Shown: positions 1 to 8,989 of the stretch, one piece after another | Layout: each line of letters begins with the position of its first letter | Position numbering within the stretch: position 1 is the first letter of the stretch | NCBI GenBank assembly: GCA_033032865.1 | Contig: JAWHQI010000304.1 | Span: 2,951,001-3,015,000, forward strand | Source: Dactylorhiza incarnata | Lineage: Eukaryota > Streptophyta > Magnoliopsida > Asparagales > Orchidaceae | Reading direction: 5' to 3' | Length of the DNA stretch: 64,000 nucleotides | Position numbers and translations under genes: made by a program | The notes under the pieces: generated by a model | What the model was told of the DNA's origin: nothing | What the model saw: only the letters and a program-made list of their open reading frames with translations | Databases searched by the model: none

Positions 1-1820
1 AAAAGGTGCACACTTTTCTCCCGCCTTGGAGAGGAACCTGCTGAGCCCGGCCAACTTCCCTGTAAGGCTCTGAACCTCCTTCGGATTTCTTGGCGACCCC
101 AACTCCATCACCGCTTTAACTTTGTCCGGGTTGGGTTCCACTCCTGCGGGGGTGAGCAAATGGCCCAGGAACTTCCCTCGGCTCGCCCCGAAGACACACT
201 TCAAGGGATTGAGTTTCATCTTGTACCGCCGCAGGGTCCCGAATGTCTCTTCGAGGTCTTGGAGGTGAGTCCCAAGGTCTCGGCTCTTCACCATGAGGTC
301 GTCAACATAGACTTCTAAATTTCTTCCTTTCTGCTCGCGGAAGACTCTATCCATCATCCTTTGGTACGTAGCCCCTGCGTTCTTGAGCCCGAAGGGCATC
401 ATCTTATAGCAATAACATCCATCCCCCGTGATGAAGGAAACATCCTTGATGTCCGGGGGATGCATGCGGATTTGATGGTAACCTGAAAAAGCATCTAAGA
501 AAGACATTACAGAAAAACCAACGGCTGAGTCAACCAGCGCGTCGATTCTGGGCAGGGGGTAGCAATCTTTCGGGCATGATTTATTAAGAAGCGAAAAGTC
601 GATACACATACGCCACTTACCTCCTCCCTTTTTTACCATAACAACGTTGGAGACCCAGCCTGGATACTGGATCTCCGATACAAACCCGGCCTGCAGGAGT
701 TTGCCCACCTCCTCGCGGATGGGCCCTTCTAGCTTGTCTGCGACGGCCCTCCTCTTCTGACGGATGGGGCGGGCGCCGGGGTCGAGGTTGAGGCGATGGC
801 AAGCCACATCCGCGTCGATCCCGGGCATTTCCGCAGCGCTCCATGCGAAGACGTCCACGTTCTTCTGTACGCAAGCCAGAATCTCCGCTTGCTCCTTCGG
901 GTTGAGCTCTCCGCTGATTCGGACTTTTTCCACCACCACCAGCCGGGTGGTGACCTCGAGCTCTACGACCTCGTCCATAGCCTCCAACCGGGACTGCTCT
1001 CCCCAAGCCCTTTCCTCTTCGTGACAAGTGGGAGTCTGGGCTTCCTCCGAGACTTCCTTCTCTACCACCATCAGCTCTTCCGCCCTTCCCTCCTGGGCCT
1101 TTTCTTCTTCTTCTTCTCCTCCCGCCCGGGGTCCCTCAGCTACCCCTTCCTGGGCATGGACTTCATCTCCTTCCAACTTCTCCACGGCTACCTCCTTACC
1201 TCCGGTTTCGGCCGCCTCCTCCATCATCCTATCCCACTTCTCAGCTTCTCCCATCCAGGAGATGGTGTTGACAGCCGTTACGTAGCACTGTCTTGCCACC
1301 TTGGGGTCCCCTCTGATCCGCACCTGAACCCCTCCGTCGTTGAACTTGAGGCACTGATGAAAGGTGGAAGGGACACAGCGGAACGCGCTGATGAGTGGTC
1401 GTCCGAAGATAGCGCTGTAACTGCTTGGGGCGTCCACAATGACAAAATGACAGTTTCGGGACTGCCCACCCAGGGTCACATGAAGCCCTACTCCCCCTTC
1501 TACTTCCTTCCTCTCCCCTGAGAATCCGAACAAAGGGCCATCTGAGGCCAACACCCTCCTAGGCTCTACCTCCATCTTGTCAAACGCCTTCTTGAAGATG
1601 ACGTTGACCGAACTTCCGTTGTCCACTAGGATCCGGGAGACGGTGAAGTTCTCGATCTTTGTCTGGATGACCAACATGTCGCAGAACGGGTCCTCGTAGC
1701 CTGGCATGTCTTTCTGAGTGAAAACGATTTTTTCGGCCGGGGGTGGGGCGGTGGATGTCGAAGCCACGCTTCGGCGGTAGATGGTATGGAGGCTAGCCTT
1801 GCGGGTCACCTCTATCCCTA
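1..1820 (-). pseudogene. pol: Ty3/gypsy pol fragment: protease and reverse transcriptase, cut by window edge
   Basis: Read on the minus strand this encodes the start of a gypsy-type pol. An aspartic protease core (VDNGSSVNVIF) lies near 1600-1625. A linker rich in Glu and Ala follows. The RT core then shows VSNVVMVKK, WRMCIDFSLLNK, SFLDAFSGYHQI, KMMPFGLKNAGATYQRMMD and the catalytic YVDDLMVKS near 300-325, and continues off the left edge. By eye one frame stays open from about 1820 to position 1, so this part could be intact. A 23-nt C run at 1823-1845 (G run on the coding strand, read as glycine) separates it from gag, so the run length sets the reading frame there. RNase H and integrase must lie outside the window. 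YVDD and DNGSS identify the family firmly. It is labelled pseudogene because gag of the same element is broken. Confidence 0.88.
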
Positions 1821-1985
1821 CGCCCCCCCCCCCCCCCCCCCCCCCATGGATCACCCCGATCCCTCCTCTACTCCCCATATCGGCTCTATCCTCACACCTT
1901 TCCTCCTCCTCCTCTCGAGGTTCAACCTCCACGATCCTTAATGGCTGTTGTTGTGGTGGCGCGGGTGCTCTGCCCCTCTTCACTT

Positions 1986-3433
1986 CTAGGAACTCCGGAC
2001 AGGTGTCCGTTGAGTGGCCTTCCACATCATGGAAGATGCAATATGGCACCGCCACTTCCCTTGCCTCGGCCTCTGCCACCCTATTCCTTCTTCTCCTAGC
2101 GGCCGCCGTTTCCGCTTCTCCTCCCCTTCCCCTTCCTCTTCCTCTTCCTCGTCCAATCGCCATGGCCTGCTGGGGAGGGGGAGGCATCTGCATCGGACCT
2201 TGCCTCCACCCCAACTGGGGGGCCTCCATTGACCTCCGACATGGTTACCCCTTCCTGGGCTGTAACCCCTTCCCTGCCCTTGCACTCCTCCCCCTTGCGG
2301 CCTCCATTCTCCCTCCGGGGCCGGGGTTCTTCCCTTCTCCTGACCTCCTGCTGCCTCACCTCCGGCTCACTGAGCTTTGCTAGCCTCCTGGTGAGCTCCG
2401 GATTGGCTTCCTCACTTGCGACTTCCTCCGACACCTTCTCCATCAGCTCTTCAAAGGAGACGGGGGCTTTTCTCTTCAACGCCATCTTAAAGAAACTCTC
2501 TCTCAACCCGACCGTGAAGGCGAGTTGGAGTGCAAACCCAGGCATCTCCTGAGTGAGCTGCACTTCCTCCTAGAATTGATCGGCATACTGAGCCAGCGAC
2601 TCCCTGGGTCCCTGCTTCACTGCGAAGAGGGAATCAGCGTCCTTCTTCCTCTTTTTTGAGGTCGAGAACCTCAGCAAGAAACTTCGGCGCAAATCTTCGA
2701 ACGAGTAGATGGACCCTGCTGGGAGATGATGGAACCAGTCCCTGGCCTTCTCCTTAAGGGTGACGGCAAAGAGCCGACACTTAAAGGCGTCTGACATCGG
2801 CCTGATGGAGACCGAGTCTTCGAAACTCTGCAGGTGCTGGACAGGGTCATCTCTACCGTTGTAGTACACCCGGTCCCATTCTCCAAATCCCCCAGGGACG
2901 GGTGCGGAAAGCACCAGTTCGCAAAAGGGGCTCCCCCCACCTGTCACTCTTCCCGCCTCCACTCGTCCCCCAAGCTCGCTCGCCAAACTTGAGCTCGCCG
3001 GGACTGTGCTCGCGAGGGCGGTGCTCGCCTGAACCACTCCAACAGTCGCCGCTTCCTCTTGGCGTGCACTCGCCAGTGACGTGCTCGCTGGGATGGAGCT
3101 CGCTAGCGCTGAGCCCGCCGGCACGGAGCTCGCCGGGCTGGCGAACAGCACCCGACCTTCCTGTCCCTGGCCTAAGCCGACGGCAACTTCTTTTCCAGCC
3201 CTTCCTCCTGGTGCCCTCTCGCCGACTGCTGTTGGGGGTGTGGTCGCCTGAGTTTCCGGGGTCGCGAACTCACTTCGCAGAGCTGTGACCGCGAACCCCA
3301 AGGTGTCGAGCACCTCCTTTCTGAAGTCCGCAAACATCCTCAGTGTTACCACCTGCGGTGGCTCGCTGAACCCCTCGCCTTGATCCTCATCTCCCGCCAT
3401 AACCCTTCTCTGGAACTTTCTTGGACCAGCCAC
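1986..3433 (-). pseudogene. gag: Ty3/gypsy gag, interrupted by an in-frame TAG and a frameshift
   Basis: The minus-strand frame starts with MAGPRKFQRR at 3433, 23 bp inside the LTR edge. It carries a plant gypsy gag core (VYYNGRDDPVQHLQSF, KARDWFHHLPAGSIYSFEDL, LAQYADQF). A TAG at 2570-2572 stops it, and the same frame continues on the other side (EEVQLTQEMPGFALQLAF) to about 2096, so this is one point nonsense change. A zinc-finger-like segment (CIFHDVEGHSTDTC) near 1990-2045 lies in another frame, which implies an indel in the low-complexity stretch at about 2096-2160. Gag would form the particle and bind element RNA. The Ala/Ser-rich spacer at about 2990-3230 varies in such elements. Family assignment is secure and activity is unlikely. 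Confidence 0.85.
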
Positions 3434-3456
3434 GCTCCACGCTCACCGCACCAAAA

Positions 3457-4263
3457 TGTTGAAACCGATTTCTCGGTCTCTGGTGGAGCTCGGGGCCCTC
3501 AACGAATTGAGGGGCAGCTAGCCCTTACCGGTCCCTCGGAAGAGATAGGCAGATAACTCGGACAAAGAACAAAGACCCTAGTCTTAGCGAGGAGGTCCCT
3601 CCACTAACCCGGAAGATCGTTGAGCGCTTCCCCTCCCAAGCCAAAGCTAAGACTCGGGCACCTTGGAGAGCTAGAGAGCCCAAACCAAAGCGACCTATGG
3701 AGAGAAGAAGGCTCAAAGATTCTGAAACCGGTCTTCATCCAAGGTGCCCCTTGAGGTCTATTTATAGATTTTAGTTTTGTGGTCTGTCAATAGCCAAATC
3801 CCGCTGTCCATCCTTACTATCCGCACACCGGATTGGTCTGCTAACAGCCAAACTCCGCTGTTCAGAGGGGCTACCCGCAGACCACCAGGGGTTTTTTGGT
3901 AAAAGACCACCCTAGGTGCCGGCGAACCAGAGACCCCTGACCTGTCCAGCGAACACGGGGCTCGCCAAAAGATCTGGCTGGCTCGCCTAAGCCGTCTAGC
4001 GAACTCCTCCTACCGGCTGACTCGCCTGCCAAACCGCTCCTTAGCGGGCCGAGCTCGCCAAAACGGCTAACTGTACCCCAGAAATGGCTATTTGTACCCC
4101 AAGGCCCCGGACCTGCCTAGCGAGCTCCTCCGACCGGCTGGCTCGCCTGCCTCTGGGGCCTCTCGCTCTTCTTGGGCTCGCCCCGCCTGGCTCGCCCATC
4201 CTTGACTCGCCCCCTGGGGTATGCGGACCAAGGATCCTTCCAGGCGAACATCGGGGTTGTACA
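3457..4263 (-). mobile_element. 5' LTR of the minus-strand gypsy element
   Basis: This 807-bp LTR has TG/CA ends. Read on the minus strand it starts TGTACAACCC at 4263 and ends GGTTTCAACA at 3457. A TATA-like CTATAAATAG lies near 3760. It is homologous to the LTRs at 4818-5501 and 57009-57683: shared blocks include TTAGCAGACCAAT, GGGACCTCCTCGCTA and the GGTTTCAACA end. The sequence after it on the minus strand, TTTTGGTGCGGTGAGCG, is where the primer-binding site should lie. The partner LTR is off the left edge, so no target duplication can be tested. Confidence 0.8.
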
Positions 4264-4712
4264 TCAGGTACCAAAGTCCCCTGCGAATGGTCAGAACAAA
4301 TGCAGGGTAAGGGATAGGAACTAAACAGAGACAGGAGGAATCCTCATACCTGCATCCCAGGGTCTGGAAGAGTATCCGCCGGCGGAGTGTTCGCCGGTGG
4401 AGTATTCGCCGGAGACTCCGAGGCAGTCTCGCCTCTCTGACGATTCAGCCGAATCGCCTTGGCTCGACGCAAGACATAGGGGGCACTCGGATCCCGCTTA
4501 GACATCAGCCAGGGAGCAAATCTGGCTGCCTTGGGGGCAGTTACAGCTTGGGCCGCAGCCAGGCGCTCGATCATCTCCCGCGAGAGGGGTCTCGCGGAAG
4601 GCTTGTGGGAAGACATTGATATCGGTGAAAGGCTAAGGGAGAGAAGAAGCTCCGAATCGAGGGATGAAAGCGTTCCAGGAAAATCTGACATGAAGAGATA
4701 TATATAGGGCAA
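4264..4712 (-). other. Hypothetical small minus-strand gene between two gypsy LTRs
   Basis: On the minus strand a TATA-like CTATATATATC lies near 4690. It is followed by an ORF with candidate starts MSDFPG and, further in, MSSHKPSARPLSREMIERL. The ORF continues through a basic segment to a short Pro/Thr repeat (SPANTPPANTPPADTLPD). It ends at a plausible splice donor, CAG/GTATGA, near 4345, and an acceptor-like TTCGCAG follows near 4282. Splicing there would reach a stop directly beside the LTR edge at 4263. The implied intron of about 64 nt is short for a plant. I do not recognise the protein. It could be a host gene cut by the LTR insertion, or U3 sequence of another retroelement, since GCGAA/GCGAG motifs also fill the neighbouring LTRs. 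Confidence 0.3.
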
Positions 4713-4817
4713 CGGTGGGACCCACAGAATCTTGTGGGTCTAGTCAGCCAGCACTCACCGAATACCGGGTTGGACTGTTCTTTCCGAGCGTATGAACCGC
4801 TCGCAAAGAGCGGGGAT

Positions 4818-5501
4818 TGTGCACAACACGTATTCGCCGAATGGGTCCCACGGACCAACAGGCGAGACCTAGGCCAGTCAGATCATTCGCCCCGGCTCAG
4901 GCAGGTGAGAACACCCCCGGGTTAGTGGGGGTAAGCTGCAGGAGAGAAGGAGCTAGGCGAGTGGTGCCCTCGCGGACCACTCGCCCGGAAGTGTGCGCAT
5001 TCGCCCAGCTAAGCGGGTGCCCAGCGAGTGGTGCCCTCACGGACCACTCGCCCAAGATGATTTGAGGAGGAAATGACCATGATACCCCCTGTGGGCTGCA
5101 AATAGCCCTTCGGAACAGCGGAGTTAGGCTATTAGCAGACCAATTTGGGGTGCGGTTAGTAAAACTAAAAGGCAGATTCATGTTATTTGCAGACCAGCCT
5201 AGAAAAATCTATAAATAGACCCTTAAGGGCACCTTGGAGAAGATCTGATTCCTTGAGAGTCCTCTCCTCCAGGCTAGTTTTGGTTGGCAGTCCGTGTCCC
5301 CCAAGGTGCCCGGCTGAGCTTTGGTTTGGGAGGGGAAGCTCTCTAAGATCTTTCGGGTGTGTGGCGGGACCTCCTCGCTACAGCCTTGGGTCTATTCCAA
5401 GTTTCTCATCCACAGGTCAGAGAGTCTAGGGAGGGAGAAGTAAGCGTCGGCTACAACCCCCAGTGGGTCCAAACTTCGGAGACCAGTTGCTGGTTTCAAC
5501 A
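4818..5501 (+). mobile_element. Gypsy LTR, opposite orientation to the neighbouring 5' LTR
   Basis: This block runs from TGTGCACAAC to GGTTTCAACA and is about 684 bp long. It aligns by eye with the LTR at 57009-57683 (675 bp) and with the reverse complement of 3457-4263. CTATAAATAGACC near 5211 is the likely promoter. No internal gypsy sequence or PBS follows, so it is probably a solo LTR. The flanks (GGGAT and TGGAG) do not form a target duplication. It carries several GCGAGTGGT/ACCACTCGC inverted motifs upstream of the TATA box. Confidence 0.65.
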
Positions 5502-5599
5502 TGGAGAGCGCCGGAGATCGATCGACGAAGTAATCGCGCAAGGAGAAAAAACGCTGAGACGGACGCTGGGAGCGGTCAGAATCGCGAAAGAAGACCTCG

Positions 5600-5770
5600 A
5601 TATGTCTGATTTGGGCACGGCGCATTCCTTAAGTATTGAATTCCCGTGGGAATTAAATTGAATTCTGATTCCGCTGTAAATTTGAGCCAAACGAACGCTT
5701 GAATTGGAATTCTCAATTGAATTCCAATTCCAACTCTCCAATTCCGACATAACGAACGGGGCCTTATAGA
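5600..5770. repeat. AT-rich GAATTC-repeat patch, possible MITE remnant
   Basis: The stretch carries repeated and inverted GAATTC/CAATTG words and two CGAACG motifs, ending ACGAACGGGGCCTTAT. This composition is typical of small hAT-like MITEs. No clear pair of terminal inverted repeats or target duplication is visible. Confidence 0.3.
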
Positions 5771-5859
5771 AATAACACTGATATCCTGACCACAAGTATG
5801 TTCATATTCATGTTATTTGTAAACCTTAAGCGGGATATGATTAAGGAGAGGATTATCTG

Positions 5860-6558
5860 TGATGAGATAATTTTCTCATAAGTGTGAAAGCGGCTAGCAA
5901 TCTTTTTGATCATGCTTTTCAAGCATGTTTTTCATGTCAAGTGTGAAAAAGGGTAACCGTCTTTGACTGTGAAATCAATATCTGCTCTTGAAGAAAGCTT
6001 CTAGGAAAGTGCACAGAGGAAACTTCATGACATGTGCTTTTGATCGAGGGAAGCTTCATGCACATGCCATCTACCACATCTACCCCTAGTATTGGCCTTA
6101 TAAATATGCATGAAGGAGGAGAGGTAAGACATTCACTTCTCTCCCATCTCAAGCATTGAAAGAGTTTCTAGAGAGGCCTTTGTGGCAACCGTCTTAGTTT
6201 GAGGAGAGCTTTCAGACGTCTCCGTGATGTTGACGAGGAATACTTCGCCTATATTGCTTGGATCTGGAGCAGACTTGGGCAAGGATTTGAAGAGACATCT
6301 TGGAGAGGATTTGTGTAATCCGTCTCATCCGCCACTGTCGGTAACTTGCAATTTTTCTGCTTTCCGGGTTGGACTTCGATCGTCCCGTGGTTTTCACCCT
6401 ATTGGGTTTCTACGTTAAATCTGTGTGTCACTTTTATTGTTGTTATTTTGTGCTGTGTTTTGGTTGTGTATCGACATACCACTAAGTGGTCGTGCAAGTA
6501 CTTGCTCGAACTAATTTGCAAGTGCTCTGGCCGGGCTTGTGTGCTCTCTAGCCCAACA
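5860..6558 (+). mobile_element. Copia solo LTR (same family as the element at 26937-37020)
   Basis: The 699-bp LTR starts TGATGAGATAATTTTCTC and ends CTAGCCCAACA. It matches the 3' LTR halves at 30279-30486 and 36426-37020 along its length. It lacks about 110 bp that the latter carries near 36711-36825. A TATA-like CTTATAAATATG lies near 6099. The flanks are ATCTG (5855-5859) and ATTTG (6559-6563), a 5-bp target duplication with one transition. No gag-pol follows, so it is a solo LTR left by LTR-LTR recombination. Confidence 0.85.
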
Positions 6559-7355
6559 ATTTGGAGGAAGACAAAATGACTGACATGTTAGAAGGTTGAA
6601 GAAAAGAAAAATTAGCTCCATCAAAAATAATGCTGACAATGTTGAATGAGTGGAAAGTGATAAGAACATAGCAGTGATATCCTCTTTGTACAGGAATAAG
6701 CAAGAAGACGGACGCCGCGAAATCACACACGAACACGGCGCTTAGGATCACGAATCTCTGATGCGAATTTACCAAAAGGCCCACGACGGACGCCGCGAAA
6801 CCTCGGAACGCCAAAGAATTTAATTCTCCTCCCGATTTTTTTTCCTGAACCGGGAATGACCTAGAATTCCTGAACCGGGTTTTTTTTTTCATTTTGAGTT
6901 TGCTTTTAAGAACGCCCAACTTTTAATGGATAAACAATGTCCTAATTAAAAGTTTAGGAGGAATCACCCACCCATTCTCTTTAAGACTTTAACAAAGCAC
7001 AACGAGAAAATTAAATAAAATGATTAAAAAAAGGGTGTTGTTATTGATACCTCATAAATGGTTATTTGTAACCTATTGATATTTATACCCAAATAAGATA
7101 TTTGTATCGAACACGATATTCGTACTAGAAATTTAAGTTAATCTGGACACACTTATAAAATATAGAAATATTAAATTTTTATTTATTTTTGTTTGGCTCT
7201 CCATGATATCTGGAATCATGTTCAACTTCGTCAGAGATAATCGGAAATCTTCCCACCATGATCGTCAGAGGTAGGTGTTGTCGTCGTTCCTCTCCTAAAT
7301 AGTTGGTGTCACTTCCTTTAGCGTGTTAAAATATGTCTAAGATTGGTTTAATGAC
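6559..7355. other. Intergenic stretch with no recognised gene
   Basis: I see no supported coding region. There is a dispersed direct repeat, GACGGACGCCGCGAAA (near 6709 and 6785), and otherwise AT-rich sequence up to the target duplication of the next element. Confidence 0.6.
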
Positions 7356-8908
7356 TGTTGGGATCATTGTCCACAATGTCTTAGATTTGGAGAAGTCCAT
7401 TCATAAGTCAAAGATATATCTCAGAATGTATTTGATATACTCTCTAGAATCAATGTGCAGGAGATCAGGTCAGGCAATGTGCTCAAGGAATTCATCCAAG
7501 TTCACAAGCGTCGAGACATCATACATCTCTCGACGCCTGTGACCCAGAAGCGTTGACTTATGTCGACTGCTCAAATAGACAAGGTTGTCGCTGAGGTTAT
7601 GAGACCAAGTTTGGAAGCGTCGAGCCAAGTTATATCACTCGACGCCGTGGAAAGAAAAATGTCGACCAAAGTTCAGTTAGCTCTACGCCAACCAGAAGTG
7701 TCGAGATATGAAGGCATAGTTAAGAAACGTCGAGCCGCTGTACGTTGCTCGACTTCTTCAGATAAAAAGCATCGACTAATTGATGATTGCTCAACGCCTA
7801 AGAAGGAGGAGTCGAGAGCTTCAGTCTAAGAAGTATGTGTCGAGTATCCACATATCGCTCGACGCCTAATGGAAAAAAACGTCGACAGAGATGCTCAGTG
7901 CTCAACGCCTCTTCTACAGATACTCTGAGCTGAGAAATTTCTTCTACAGCCAGCTGAGCCTTTGTTTTCTTTTGAAGACATTGAAGACCGTTGAAGACTT
8001 TGCGTCGTGCTGACGTGGAGGAGCGTATCAGATGTTGCAGATGGCTGGCTATAAATAGAAGGCATGACATATGGGTTAATTAGTTGATCACTCCTATCTT
8101 TCGAAAGCCATTATCGTCTCCATCACTTTGAGGGAAAGTTTGAGAAAGAATCTGAAGAAGTCGTCTTCTCTTTCAGAACCGATCTAACTTGAAGATTTCT
8201 TTCAGCAATCTGGTGCTGATACATCTTTCTGAAAGAAGAGGATTAAGAAGGAAGAATCTGTCTTCCTAAGAAGAAGAACAGTCATCACAACCTGTCGAAT
8301 CAAGAAGATCATTTGTTGCTGCTGTTCTATTGAAGATTTCTGTCTGATCATTCAGGCAGATCAAGAAGACTCAACAATCTGAAGAATCTGAGTCTAAGTA
8401 TTGTTATTTTCTTTATCAATCCCTGTAGGATCTGAGTTGTCAGATCTGAGTGTAGGATCTGTCAAGGATCTGAGTTGTAAGATCAAGTGTGATCTGAGTT
8501 GTAGGATTCAAGGGTGAATCTGAGATGTAAGCCTAATTATAAAGGCTGAGGTAGGATCTGTGAGATCTGAGTTTGTAAGATCTGCTGAGATCTGAGAGAG
8601 TAAGATCTGTGAGATCTGAGTCTGTAAGATCTGTTGTGATCTGAGCTGTAAGACCTATTTGTGGTCTGAGATCTGGAGGAGATATAAATCCTATCTGGCA
8701 CACTGATAGAAGGGAGAAGGGGGAAAGTGGATTACCCAAGATAAGGGGAACCACTATAAAAATCTGTGTGTCTTTTCTGTTTGTGTTCTTATTCTTGAAA
8801 GCTCTGATCAGTTTTATTTTGGTTATAATCAAGAACTGCAATAGTTTTTAAATAATCTATTCACCCCCCCCCTCTAGGTGATTAGCTACCCTTAATTAAA
8901 GTCTTTCA
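7356..8908 (+). repeat. 5' LTR of the Sirevirus-like element
   Basis: The 1553-bp LTR runs from TGTTGGGATC to GTCTTTCA. U3 contains an array of GTCGAG/CTCGAC dyads at about 7527-7905, and a TATA box CTATAAATAG at 8049-8058. Downstream (8430-8670) lies a patch of repeated GATCTGAG/TAAGATCTG words. A run of nine C's sits near 8863-8871. Confidence 0.93.
8049..8058 (+). promoter_or_regulatory. LTR TATA box
   Basis: CTATAAATAG lies about 145 bp downstream of the GTCGAG motif array. The same box is present in the 3' LTR at about 18696. Confidence 0.7.
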
Positions 8909-8910
8909 AG

Positions 8911-8921
8911 TGGTATCAGAG
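8911..8921 (+). other. Primer-binding site (initiator Met tRNA)
   Basis: TGGTATCAGAG follows the 5' LTR after two bases. It matches the standard plant Copia primer site complementary to the 3' end of initiator methionine tRNA. Confidence 0.9.
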
Positions 8922-8989
8922 GGAGGTTGTTCAAGAAAATATTTAACAGCCTGAACAAGATTCTCTAAGGATAGATTTCTTAAGTCGTG

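Noticed and set aside
764..3288. Many open frames on the plus strand over the gypsy element
   Set aside because: They are antisense shadows of the minus-strand gag-pol, which carries clear conserved motifs.
6548..6919. 123-residue minus-strand frame next to the Copia solo LTR
   Set aside because: It overlaps the LTR end, shows no conserved motif and contains a noncoding direct repeat.
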